NCBI GenBank assembly: GCA_963786805.1
Contig: CAWBAK010000003.1
Span: 62,001-126,000, forward strand
DNA from: CALGFI01 sp963786805
GTDB taxonomy: Bacteria; Actinomycetota; UBA4738; HRBIN12
DNA length: 64,000 bases
Direction of reading: 5' to 3'
Positions within the stretch are counted from its first letter, which is position 1. Each line of letters begins with the position of its first letter. Position numbers and translations under genes: made by a program. Below, piece after piece: positions 36,797-48,700 of this stretch. Under the pieces are notes generated by a model that saw nothing but the letters and a program-made list of their open reading frames with translations, was not told where the DNA came from and made no database searches.

Positions 36797-38441
36797 TCAC
36801 GATCGGCGGGCCGCCTCGTCGGCGGTCCGCCGATAGCGGTTCGTGATCGGCATCCGACGGTCCCGCCCGAACGCCTTCGGCGTGATCTTGATCCCCGGGG
36901 CGGCCTGCCGACGCTTGTACTCGGCGCGATCGATCATCGCGACGATGCGTTCGACGAGGTCGGGGTCGGCGCCCTCGTCGACGATGTCCTCGGGCGAGCG
37001 ATCGCCCTCCACGTAGGCCTCGACGATCGGGTCCAGGACCTCGTACGGCGGGAGCGAGTCGGTGTCCTTCTGATCCGGCCGGAGCTCCGCGGACGGAGGC
37101 TTCGCCACGACGCGCTCGGGGATCGGGCCCTCACCCGGGCCCTGCGCGTTCCTCCACCGGACGAGCTCGTACACGAGGGTCTTCGGCACGTCCTTGATCG
37201 GCGCGAAGCCACCCGCCATGTCGCCGTAGAGCGTCGCGTATCCCACCGCGTACTCGCTCTTGTTCCCCGTCGCGAGCACCAGCGAGCCGAACCGGTTGGA
37301 GATCGCCATCAGCAGGGCTCCACGGATCCGAGCCTGCAGGTTCTCCTCCGCGGTTCCGGGCTCGGTCCCACGGAACGGTTCCTCGAGCGCGCCGAGATAC
37401 GCGGAGAAGATCTCGTCGATCCCGATCACGTCGAGGCGGATCCCGAGCCGGTGCGCGATCTCGCCGGCGTCCTCGAGGCTCTCCGGAGACGAGTAGCGCG
37501 AGGGCATCGCGATCGTTCGGACGGCGCCGCGCCCGAGCGCGTCGACGGCGAGCGTCGCAACGAACGCCGAGTCCACGCCGCCGGACAGGCCCAAGGACGA
37601 CGTCGGCGAACCCGTTCTTCCGCACGTAGTCGCCGAGCCCGAGCACGAGCGCGCGGTAAACGTCCTCCGGTTCCTCGGGCCACTCGGGCCGCTCGTCGCC
37701 GAAGGAGCTGTTCTCGTCGATGTCGACGATCAGCAGGTCTTCCCTGAACTCGCGAGCCCGATGCCGAAGCGTCCCGTCCGGAGCGGTGACGATGCTGCCT
37801 CCGTCGAAGACGAGCTCGTCCTGTCCTCCCACGGCGTTCACGTAGACGATCCACGCGTTCGTCTCGAGGGCGCGGTCGCGGCAGATCTCGATACGCTCGC
37901 CCGCCTTGCCGCGGTGGTACGGCGAGCCGTTGATGTTCAGGATCACCGGAGTCTTCCGCCTCGCGTACGCGTCGAACGGCGGCCCGGGTGCCCACGCGTC
38001 CTCGCACACGGACAGGCCGAGCTCGGAGCCCGCGAGCCGGACGGCGCACTCCGCCTCGCCGGCAACGAACGTGCGCTGCTCGTCGAACACGCCGTAGTTC
38101 GGCAGCTTCACCTTGTGGTACCGGGCCACGATCTCACCGTTCGCGAGGAGCCCGGCGGCGTTGTGGATGCCGGCGTCGGTCCGGTCGACGAACCCGGTGA
38201 CGACGGAGCATCCTCCCGCGGTCTCCTTGGCGAGCCGTTCGAGGGCGGCGAGGTTGTCCTCGACGAACGCGGATCGCAACACGAGGTCCTCGGGCGGGTA
38301 GCCGGTGAGCGCCAATTCCGGGAACACGACCACGTCGGCACCGGCTTCGGTGGCTCGGGACGCCCAAGCCGTCATGAGGTCCACGTTGCCGTCGAGGTCT
38401 CCGACGGTCGGGTCGATCTGGCCGAGCGCGATGCGCACCAT
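36797..38441 (-). CDS. nadE: Glutamine-dependent NAD+ synthetase (one extra base)
   Basis: Makes NAD from deamido-NAD with ammonia from glutamine. The N-terminal nitrilase-type glutaminase has the catalytic set: Glu in ELALTGYPPEDL, Lys in YHKVKLPNYGVFDE and Cys in LSVCEDAW. The C-terminal synthetase has the ATP-pyrophosphatase loop LSGGVDSAF and ends with the usual KITPKAFGRDRRMPI. The frame is broken at 37590-37592, where one extra C (G on the coding strand) splits DVVLGLSGGVDS. Repaired length is about 547 residues. The ATG lies 7 nt after TACTCT, so the gene looks leaderless. Confidence 0.93.
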
Positions 38442-38448
38442 CGCCGTC

Positions 38449-38454
38449 AGAGTA
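38449..38454 (-). promoter_or_regulatory. -10 element of leaderless nadE
   Basis: Minus-strand TACTCT lies seven bases before the nadE ATG at 38441. Confidence 0.6.
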
Positions 38455-38478
38455 TCGGGGCTTTCGGAGCGGTGATCC

Positions 38479-38961
38479 CTACTCGATGCCGCCGATGTCC
38501 AGGTTGTACGCCTCCCAGACGAGGTCGGCGCCGAGCTGGCGATGTCGGGACAGCCGTCCGAGGAGGCGCTGGAGGTCGTTCCGCGCCTCCGCCAAGGGCC
38601 ACGAGTCGCCGATCGTGGTTCCCTCGAGACGGGTGATCAGCCGGCTCGTACCCTCGCGGATCTCGGGGTGCTCCTCCTTCAGCAGTTGCATCTGGTTCGC
38701 CAGACGCGGGGACTTCGAGCTGATCTCGGCGTAGAGCCCGTTGGGGCGTTCCGTCACCTCGATGTGTTCGTCGAGCGTGTGTGCGAGGTCCTGGAGTCGC
38801 CGCAGGACGTCCTTGGACCAATCGGCCTCGCGCCCGACCGCCGGCCTGGAGATCGTCTGCTCGAGCTCGACGAGGGCGTGGTGGAGGTCGGCCCGGCGCC
38901 GCGCGGTCTCGGCGAGGGTCGGTGTCATCTCCGGCTGATCGAACTCGTCCTGGTCGCTCAC
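38479..38961 (-). CDS. Hemerythrin-like four-helix protein
   Basis: 160 residues from GTG 38961, preceded by GGGAGGGG. All-helical, with His-containing segments where hemerythrin HHE domains place iron ligands: LAHTLDEHIEV, KEEHPEI and LSRHRQLGADLVWEAYNLDIGG; the last stretch is typical of bacterial HHE proteins. The first canonical His motif is weak, so iron binding is uncertain. It may act in oxygen, nitric oxide or iron sensing, but nothing in the context proves this. It is upstream of nadE on the same strand. Confidence 0.65.
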   Translation of the reverse strand: MSDQDEFDQPEMTPTLAETARRRADLHHALVELEQTISRPAVGREADWSKDVLRRLQDLAHTLDEHIEVTERPNGLYAEISSKSPRLANQMQLLKEEHPEIREGTSRLITRLEGTTIGDSWPLAEARNDLQRLLGRLSRHRQLGADLVWEAYNLDIGGIE

Positions 38962-39076
38962 AGCACCCCTCCCGATCCGACCACGATAGGGGGACGCCGT
39001 CGCACCGGGCAACTCCTCAGCACGCGGCCCCGGCGCCCAGCGCGAGCCGGGCGTCGGGGCCTCGTGCCGCGATGCC

Positions 39077-42000
39077 TTACCGGAACTGGAACTTCGCGAA
39101 CGCCGCCGGATGACCGATCGCCGTCCCGTTCTGCCGGACGTGCGCATCCCAGAGGTTCAAGCGCATCTCGAAGCACCCGTTCTTGTACTGCTTCAGCGTC
39201 GCCCAGTTGAACTGCCAGTTCCCGTCGCCGAGGTACTGGAGTCCTGAGGAACCCGACGTCGTCTCGACCGCGTCCTGCGGGCCCGAACACGTCGCCCCGG
39301 GAACCTGGAGCGCGGTGATCGACGCGAACGACGTCGGGTCCGCGAGCGGAACCAGCTGACCGTTCACGAGGCGCTGCAGGCGCCACTTCACCGCGATGTT
39401 CTGGCCCGCGCGCGCCTGGTTGACCTTCGGCGGGTTGTCGATCGGCGCGAAGAACCCAGTGAACTTCACGACCTCGTACTGCCGCGACAGCGTCGTGATG
39501 TGGCCCGCCGCGTCCCGCGCGAAGACGGTGAACGTGTGGATCCCGAGCGTCGAGACGTCGAGCGGCGCTCCCGAGGGATTCCCGTTCTGGTCGCGGCAGG
39601 ACAGGATCCCGGAACCCGTGGCTCCGGCGTCGCCGCACGAGAAGCTCGAGAGGGGCCCTGGCAACAACGCCGGGTTCCCGTCGCTCTGCGGGTACATCGG
39701 GAGCGGCTTGCCGGCAGGTGGCAGCGCCGGCGTGTCGATCGTGATCGTCGGCGCGGTCGTGTCGATCGTGAAGTCGACGGAGTCGACGACGGTGGCCCCA
39801 TCCGGCGTGAGCGCCTCCGCCGTGTGGTCACCGTCTCCGGTGACGGTCGTCTCGCCTCCGCTGACCGGTGTGCCGCCGTCGATCCGGATCAGGAAGTCCG
39901 TCGGATCGACGGAGACGTCCACGGCAGACGCGAACGTGTTGACCTCACCGACCTGGATCCCCGAGAGCGTAAGCGTCGCTGCCGGCGGCTCGGCGTCGCG
40001 TGGGACGAACCCTGGCCCGCCGTTGTTCGCCGTCCCGACGTTGCCCTTCATGTCGGCCGCGAACACCGTGACCTCGCGAGGCGAGAAGCCGATGTCCCCA
40101 CCCGAGGTCCAGAGCAGCGGCTGGTTCGTGGGATCGGGCTGCGTCAGCTCGATCGGCGTGTAGGCCCCGCCCGTCCCGAGGGCCTGGACCAGGACGCGAC
40201 CGACGCCCGCGTCGTCGTCGACGAGGACCTCGATCGTCGTCGTGCCGTCCAGCTGGTCGACGACGTCGACGCTCGTGAAGCTCGGCGGCAGGAAGTCCGT
40301 CGTGTCCGGGGACGACAGCACGAGCCAATCACCGCTCGGGTACTCGCGGAACGTGCCGAACCGCGGATCCGTCGGGCCGGAGCGGAACTGACCGGTGAGG
40401 ACGACGAGCGTCTGGTTGGCGGCGCCGTCGGCGCCGTAGAACGTGCCGATGTTCCCGAACGTCGTCGGGTAGACCGTGTCGGCGGCCGGCGCGTCCTCGA
40501 GCACCGAGCTGTCGTACGTCGCGTTCGCGAACGCGTATCCGCCTGCGGCGACCCCCGAGCTGATCGTCGTCTCGGCGATCGGGTCCCAGCTGAGCGGCAG
40601 CGCTCCGTGCGCGACCTCGCCGGCGGTCGGCGGGATATCCGCCGTCACCTTCGGCACGATCGGGTAGGGGTGCGTCGCTTGCGTCTCGCCGTCGTTGCTG
40701 AAGAACACCCTTGCCGGCGTCTCGTCGGTGATCTCCTGGGTCGTGTCGGGCTCGACCGTTGCCACCTGTCCCGAGACGCCGGCGATCCCGGTATCCGGAA
40801 CGGTTGAGAAGGTCGGCTCGCTCGCAAGCGCTGAGAGCAGCGTTGCCGGCCCGGTCGACTGCGGGACGCCGTACATCGGCATGCCCCACGTGGCGAGCTC
40901 TTGCAGGATCTTCAGGTCATACGGCGTGAACGACGGCATCGAGGCGAAGTACGACTGCTGTGCCCCGAGGAGGCTCTGGCCGACGGACTGCGAGCCGTCG
41001 AGACCCTCGGCGAAGTCGCCGAGGATGATCTCCTGGAACCCGACGGTCGCGGTGTCGCCGATCCCGTAGCCGTAGTTGCCGATCTGGACCGCCGTCCCCT
41101 GGTCGGCGAGCGCTTGCGCCCAGTCGCGCAGCCGAGGATCGCCGGGGGTCGCGCCGGCCAGCCCATCGGAGAAGTCGAGCCCGAAGTGGCAGCCGATGCT
41201 GAAGATGATCCTGCCGAGGAGCGTGGAATCGACGGCGCCGAACGTCACGTCCTCGCCGAGGATGCAGCTGTCACAGGCGTCCGTGACGGTGATGGTGCCG
41301 TCGCCGTCGATGTCCACCAGCCCGTTGAAGGCGGCGTCCGGTGTGACGGCGAAGCCGCAGTTGGCGCCGAGGATGTCCACGCCGCCCACGAAGTCGACGC
41401 TGCAATCATCGCCGTCGATCGCCCCGTCGCCGTTCGCGTCGATCCGGCCGTCGATCACGCTCCAGGCGAAGTCCGATGCGACCACACTCGGGTCGTCCGG
41501 ATCCGTCGCGTTGAAGACGGTCGGTAGCACATAGCCGTCGGCGATCGCGGTGCCGTCTGCGGTCGCGAACGCTCCGTCGACCACCTCGATCGTCACGCCA
41601 TCGGCCGTGCCATCGAACCCGACGAGGGTGCAGTCGTCGTCGCCGTCGATGAAACCGCCGCCCCCGGTGCCGTCGTTCTCGGCATTGGGGGCCCAACCGT
41701 TGCAGTCCAGGGCCCCGTCGATGATGCTCGTGTCGCCGTAGAAGGCGTTCGCGTCGTCGTTCCCATCGACCACCGCGCCGTCGCCGTTCACGTCGGCCAG
41801 GCCGCCGACGATCGTCGGGGATAGGCCGGCGCGGAGGTCGGCCGTGGAGAACACCTCGCTCGTGGTGTTCGCCGCGAACTGGTCTGCCGGCAGCATCCGG
41901 TAGTGGTCGAAGTGGCCGTTGGGCGAGATGACGTCCGCCGGTCGGTGGGTAGAGAACCCCGTGCCCGCGAACGCGTCCGCGAACTCGGCCCTCGTCCACT

Positions 42001-45000
42001 GCGGCAGCGACGGTGTTCCGTTCGGTGACAGGCGCTCGAGCTCGTCGACTTGATCCGTGAGCGCGCTCGCGATCACGTCGCCACCGTCCGCGAACCAGTC
42101 GTAGTCGGACTCGAACGCCGTCCGAGGCTCGGTGTTCGCGGTCCTCGGGTCCGCCGTTCCGCCCGACTCCATGAACCGCTCGATCGCCGAGACGATGTCG
42201 TTCCGCGTGCCGTCGACCGTGCCGCCGAGGCGGCCGATCGCGACCTGCGGCAGGTACACGAGCTGACCCTTGATCGATAGCGGCCGCAGCGCGCCGTACG
42301 GCGCGTCCGACAAGAAGTACCCGTTCGCGAGCGCGCCCGTGAGGTGGTTGATCTCGCTCCCGAAGAACGTGTCACCGGCGAACCCTTGCTCGTTCCCGTC
42401 CGCCGTCTCGTCGACGATCGCCGCCTGTGGGATCACGACGCCGTCACCGACGATGACGACGTTCTTCAAGCCCGAGAGGCCCGCGAGCGCGTCGACGGCA
42501 TCGTTGATCGCCCGGACGACGTCGTTCATCGCCTCCGGGTTCGCCCGGTCTGCGTCCCAGGCCGCGAGCGCAGCGCCGACGTCGGGGTCTGAGTCCAAAG
42601 GAAGGACCGTTCCGTTCACGATCCCGGACGGAGCTAGGAGCGCGTCGAGGGCGTCGCTGATCGCATCCGCCTGCGCCACCCCGTAGACCTGCGCGGTGCG
42701 CTGGTAGTCGAAGAGGAACAACGTGTCGCCCGAGAGCGCAGTGGGCAACGTCGCACCCGAGGCGCCGACCGACGGCAGCACGACGGGGGTAGCGTCCGGC
42801 AGGGCGACCGGCGCGAACGTGCGCACCGTGAGCACGTACGGCTCGTCGCCGTGCGCCGCGTTCGCGCCCGAGATCTGCGCGAGGTACGTCGTGTCCCCGC
42901 CGGCCCCCGCGACCCCGACGGTGCTCAGGAACTCCGGGTCCGTGCCGCGGAAGTCGGAGATCCCCGCGAGGACCTTCCCGTCGACGAACGGGATGTCCTG
43001 GAGCGCCGGAGGGGGCAGCACGCCCGCGTTCACGCCGGTCGGGTCGATCTGCGGCTCCGTCCCGACGGGGAGCTCGATCGCCGGCGTCGACGGCCGGAGC
43101 GACTGTTCCGCGTCACTGCCGTCGGGCGCGTACAGGACGAGCTGGTAGTCCCTGCTGAGGTGGCTCAGCGACACCTCGATGGACTCCCCGGCCGGGACGT
43201 CGAAGGCATAGGTATCCACGTCTCCCGCCGTGCTCAGGTGCCCGACGACCACCGAGTCGGCGCCGACGCCGAGCTGGCCTTCGATGGGCTCCGATGAGTC
43301 GATGACGTCGACGGCCGCCGTCCCGAGGACCTCCACGAGAGGCGCCGTGTCGCTCTCGGCCCCGATGTCGGACCGGAATGTGCCGAGCGTGAAGCCGGGC
43401 ATCGCGTCGAAACGGAGGAACACGTTGACCGCGCCGATCGCTCCGGCTGCGCACGACTCGCTCAGTTCCCAGGTCAGCTCGCCCTCCACAGCGGTCGGAT
43501 CGTCGATCGGGGCGTACGTGTCCCCGTTCGTCGAGACCTCGGACGATCCCGGCCGGACGGCGAACTCGGGCGGGAGCGTCGCGTGGAGGCGGAGCCCCGC
43601 CGTGTCGAGGCATTGGGCGGAAAGGGATACGTCGTAAGTGACGAAGTTCGTCGGGTTGCCCGCGTCGAGACGCTCGAAGCCGAACTCCGCGAGCGGCGTG
43701 TCCTCGATCGGGACCGCCGCGGGATCGAGGAACGCGATCACGAGGTCTGAGAGCGTCGTGCGCGCATCGACCGTCGATCCGAGGTCTGCGAACGTGCCCG
43801 TCGCTTCTGTCCCGTTGACCGCCCACGCCCCCGTGCCACCCGCGTCAGCCGTGGCCGCGACGTCCCGCAGCGTCGTCTGCGCCTCGGCCGGTCCGGTAAG
43901 GACGCACGTCATCTTGGTGCAGTCGACGACGTTCGACTGGTTCTGGATCTCCGAAACGAGGACGTCACCGAGGAAGCTTCCCTTCACGTTCAGGTCGGCG
44001 ATCGTGAGTGTCCAGAACGTCGTCGCCATCTTGTTCCCGAGGTTGGCGATCGTCCGGTTCGGCAGGGTGGTGTTCTCGAGCGGGCATCCGTCCGCCACCC
44101 CTTCGGCGATCGTGTAGGTGCTCGGCGCAGCGGCAAGACCGGCCGCGGCAACCTGGCAGGCAGGGATCGCCTGGAACTCGGCCGCCCACGTGCCGTTCGG
44201 CCGCGTGACGTCGTTCCACGCCTCGGTGCCGAGCAGGAACGCGAGGAGCGGGAAGTTCGCGAGCGGTGACGCCTCGATAAGGATGTCGTCCAACGTCAGG
44301 GCATCCGGCGACGACGGGTTCGTCTCGGGTGCGCAGCCGTCCTCGAAGAGCTGCTGCCACGTCACGCTCTGCGGCGTGGCGTCGAGGTAATCGCACGTGT
44401 GGGAGAGGACGAGCGGCCAGCCGCCGTCGCGCAGCAACGGGTACTCGGAGAGCGGAGCCTTGCCGAACGGCGCCTTGCCGAACGGAGCCTTGCCGAACGG
44501 CGCCTTGCCGAAGGGCGCCTTGCCGAACGGCGCCTTGCCGAACGGGGCCTTGCCGAAGGGCGCCTTGCCGAACGGAGCCTTGCCGAACGGGGCCTTGCCG
44601 AAGGGCGCCTTGCCGAACGGGGCCTTGCCGAACGGGGCCTCGCCGGTGTCGTCCGACTCCGCGTGCTGGTGCACGCCCGTCATCGGGACATCACCGAGGA
44701 GCGAGTCGACGATCCCGGTCGGCGTCGTTTCGGTCGCGCTCATCGTGAGGTCGCTGATCTGCCGCCGCGCGCCGCTCGCGCACCCTCCGGGACCGGCGAC
44801 GCCGGTCCGCAGGCCGTCCAGGAAGACCGCGGAATCGAAGATCGAGTCTCCCTGGTCGAACACGGAGAGGAACAGCTCGTGCGCCCCACCGCTGGTCGGG
44901 ATCGACTCGCTCGCGATCAGCGGCGACGTGGCGCCGTCGTAGATCGTGCCCGCAGCCTGTCCCGCCGTGACCCTGAGCTCGCCGAGGCCGTTGACGCTGA

Positions 45001-45623
45001 TCTCGTTCCCGTCCTCGTCGGTCGCGAAGTTCTCCGGGGCCGTGATCGTCGAGCCGTTCGTCGTCCATGCCGTGCTGAGCTCACCGAGGACCGGATCGAG
45101 CTCTGCGATGAACGCGTCGTTGAACGCGCTGCCCTTGAACTCGGGGAACTCTTCGGACAGGAACCGGAAGTCGATCTGGAGGCAGTCGTGCCCGTCGGGC
45201 ACGCTGAGGTCCAGGCGGAGGATCGTGACGTCGAAGTCGGTGTTGCCGCGGACGTTGCCGCCGCCGTCCGCCGACGCTCGTGAAAGCGCCCTGGCTCGGG
45301 TTCCCGGCCTGCGTGGCGTCGCCGGTCGACAAGATCGCGTACGAGGAGCCCTCCGACGGGAAGTCGGCGAGCGGGACGTCCGAGGTCGCCGTCGGGTTCC
45401 CCGAGGGCGGCCTCGCGACGAACGCGGCAGACGTCACCAAACCCGGTTGTGACCCGCGCGTCAGCGCGGTGGCGATCGCGGTCGCGTCGCTCGTCGGCGT
45501 GATGCCGGCCGCGCCGGCGACCTCGGGGACGAACGGAACGATGGATGCGGACAGTGCCGCGACAACGGCGAGCGAAGCGATCCGCCGCCGGATGGGTCGA
45601 TGGGTCAGCGTGTTCGAAACCAT
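39077..45623 (-). CDS. Giant secreted choice-of-anchor L / C25 peptidase-like protein (one extra base)
   Basis: About 2,180 residues. Order: a signal peptide ending VAGAAG; a choice-of-anchor-L domain (FRFLSEEFPEFKGSAFNDAF near 45150); a 12-copy APFGK repeat (44461-44640); long beta-rich regions with N-T-T-L/DPT-type repeats; a gingipain-like C25 peptidase region (about 42700-40900) with NGHFDHYRML and FSIGCHFGLDF as the likely His and Cys sites; three DxDGDG-type calcium-loop segments between them; Ig-like domains; and a PxKF-type ending (FAKFQFR). One extra base near 45266-45268 separates the signal peptide from the rest. It is a probable surface or released protease. Confidence 0.85.
44461..44640 (-). 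repeat. Tandem 15-bp repeat encoding APFGK, 12 copies
   Basis: Twelve perfectly phased 15-bp units of the type GCCTTGCCGAACGGC inside the C25-like gene. The units differ almost only at synonymous positions (aacggc, aacgga, aacggg, aagggc), so the pentapeptide APFGK is conserved while the DNA drifts. The product is a Pro/Gly/Phe/Lys linker between the anchor-L domain and the rest of the protein. There are no spacers, so it is not a CRISPR array. Confidence 0.95.
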
Positions 45624-45777
45624 GTTCGGGGGGCCCCTCCCTGTGCGGCTCCAGATGGTACGACGCCCGTTGTAGGCCTGACTCTGGACGACCGCGATTC
45701 TTGACCACGAAACGTGGCGGGGTCAATGGGACGATGGTCGGTGATGCCGCTCCTCGGGAAGACGTGCCCTGCGGTGC

Positions 45778-45783
45778 GACAAT
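45778..45783 (+). promoter_or_regulatory. -10 element of the tandem-cyclase gene
   Basis: GACAAT (matching the A and T that matter most in TANNNT) lies six bases before ATG 45790; no Shine-Dalgarno sequence is seen, so a leaderless transcript is likely. Confidence 0.5.
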
Positions 45784-45789
45784 GCGGCG

Positions 45790-48700
45790 ATGGGTGCCGA
45801 GCGCGAGGAGCTTCTCTCCCACGTTCCCAGGCTTGTCCTCGGCTGGGAGGGTGCCGAGGAGCGCAACGCCTACCGCCGTCTGGACGGTTCCATGGCCTTC
45901 GTGGACATCTCGGGCTTCACCGCGATGTCCGAGCGCCTGGCTCGCCTCGGGAGGGAGGGAGCCGAGGAGGTCTCGGAGATCGTCAACGCGATCTTCGCCC
46001 GGCTGCTCGCGGTGGCGTACGCGAACGGTGGGTCGCTCCTCAAGTTCGGCGGCGACGCGCTGCTGCTGTTCTTCGAGGGCTCAGAACATGCCGGGCGGGC
46101 GGCCCACGCGGCGGCGGGCATGCGTCGCGAACTGCGACACATCGGCCGCGTGAAGACGTCGGCCGGCGCGACGACGCTGAAGATGCACGTCGGCGTCCAC
46201 AGCGGAGCGTTCGATTTCTTCCTGCTCGGACCCGTCCATCGGGAGCTCGTCGTGGCCGGTCCCTCGGCGACGAAGACCGTCGAGATGGAATCCAGCGCCG
46301 TCGCCGGCGAGATCATGGTCAGCGACGCGACGGCCGCATGGCTTCCGTCGGCGGTGCTCGGCGAGCGACGCGACGGTGGCCGGCTGCTGGTTCGGATGCC
46401 CCCCGCCCCCCTCGTCAACGTCGACACGATGATCCCCAGCGACGTCGATCCCGCACCGTTCGTGGCTCCGCAGATCCAACGGGTCGCAGCCTCCGTCATC
46501 GATCCCGAGCACCGGCGGGTCGCGATCTCGTTCGTCCGCTTCGACGGGTTCGATGAGACCCTCGAGCGCGAAGGCGGTGAGGTGGCCGCCGCTCGCCTGG
46601 CCGAGCTCATGGACGTCGTGCAATCGGCGGCGGCGCGCAACCTCGTCACGTTCCTCGACAGCGATCCCGAACTGGGCGGCGGCAAGTTCATGCTCGCGGC
46701 CGGGAGCGCCGTGGGGGAGCGAGCACGACGAGGAGCAGCTGCTCCGGACCGCGCGAGAGATCGTCGAGGCGGAGACGGCGCTCCCGGTTCGGATCGGTGT
46801 GAACGAGGGACCGGTGTTCGCCGGTTTGATCGGGCCTCCGTACCGACGGAAGTACTCGATCATGGGCGATGCCGTGAACCTCACGGCTCGGCTGACGGCG
46901 AAGGCCGAGCCGGGACAGGTGATCGCCATGCCCGACGTCGTGGAACGGTCGCGGACGATCTTCTCCGTGACGGAGCTCCCGCCCTTCCAGGTGAAGGGGA
47001 AGACCGCGCCGATCACCGCGCTCTCCGTCGGACCGGCGGTCGGAACGCGCGACGTCGACGAGGCCGCGCGGGCGCCGCTGCTCGGCCGCGAACGAGAGCT
47101 CCAGCGGCTTCTCGACGCGCTCGCTTCCATCCGATCCGGGCGCGGGAGGTTGATCGAGGTCGCCGCCGAGCCCGGCGTGGGGAAGTCTCGGCTCGTTCAC
47201 GAGCTGCGGTACCGCGCGAGCGACCATCGGGTGCTCGTCGCGACGGCCGACCAATACACGTCGTCGGTTCCCTACTCCGTGATCGGTGCGCTGGTACGCC
47301 AGGCGATCGGCATCGATCCCTCAACGTCCGGCAAGGAGGCTGCAGACGCGCTCCGTCGCACCGTCGAGGTGGTCGCACCGCAACTCGAGGCATGGCTGCC
47401 ACTGATCGGCATCACGATCGACGCCGACGTGGAAGCCACGCCCCAGACCGAGCGACTGGACGACGCGTTCAAGGCCGCTCGCCTCGGCAGTGCGGTCGTC
47501 GACCTGCTCCGCGCCGCCTTCGACGTCCCCACGCTGATCCTGGTCGAGGACTTCCACTGGTCGGACGAGGCATCGGCAACCGTCCTCACGGAGCTCGTGC
47601 GGTCGACCAGAGACCGTCCGTGGCTTGTGGTCGTCACCCGACGACCGGATGGCCGCTCCTTGCTCGCCGAGGTCCCCGGACACGGCGAGACGCTCGAGTT
47701 GGATGCCCTCGCTCAGGACGCCTCAGCCGAGCTCGTCCGAACGCTCGCCGGGATGCCGATCTCGCGCCACGACGTCGACAAGCTCCTGGAGCGCGCCGCG
47801 GGCAACCCGCTGTTCCTCCAGGAGCTCGTCGCCGAGCTTCGCGACCAGGGGTCGGTGGACTCGCTCCCGACCACCGTCGAGGCCGTCATCGGGGCCCGCA
47901 TCGACCGTCTGGATCCGGAGGTGAGAGCCGTGCTCCGCCACGCGGCGGTCCTCGGCTCGACGCTGGACGTCGAGCTATTGAGCGAGCTCGTCGGCGGCGA
48001 CCGGCCGATCGACGCGGCCTGGCTGACGGAGGCGCTGGCCGGATTCCTCCTGCCCGAGGACGGCGGCCGCATGCGCTTCCAGCATGCCCTCATCCGCGAC
48101 ACGGCCTACGAGAGCCTTTCGTACCGCCGGCGTCGCGAGCTTCACCGCCGCGTGGGCGAGATGCTCGAGAGTCGCGCCGCGGCGCTCGAGGACGTGGCGG
48201 AAGCGCTTTCGTTGCATTTCGTTCGCGCCCGGATGCACGACAAGGCCTGGCGGTACTCCGTGCTCGCCGGCGATCGAGCGCGTGAACGGTTCGCGACCGT
48301 TGCGGCCGTGGAGTACTACGAGCGTGCGCTCGATGCGGGGCGCGGGCTTCGAGACCTGCCTCCCGCAGAACGCCGGCATGTCGGAGAGGCCCTCGGCGAC
48401 GCGTGCGAGCGAGCGGGGATGTACGAGCGGGCCGCGCGTGCGTATCGATCCGCGAGGTCGATGATCACGCCGGGGACCGCCGACGAAGCGCGGCTCTACC
48501 TGAAGGAGGGTGTGCTCCGGCTTCGTATGGGCCGCTACGCCGAAGCGCTCCGCTGGCACCGACGGGGACTGAAGGTCGATGCGGCTACCGCGGACGCTGC
48601 CTCGGTTCGGGTCGAGCTCGGCTTGGCGTACGCCGGCGTCCGGTACTACCAAGGGCGATATCGCGAATGTGTGGAGTGGTGCCGGCAGATGGTGCCGGTG

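Noticed and set aside
44461..44640. CRISPR array
   Set aside because: The 15-bp units abut directly with no spacers, remain in frame and encode a pentapeptide repeat.
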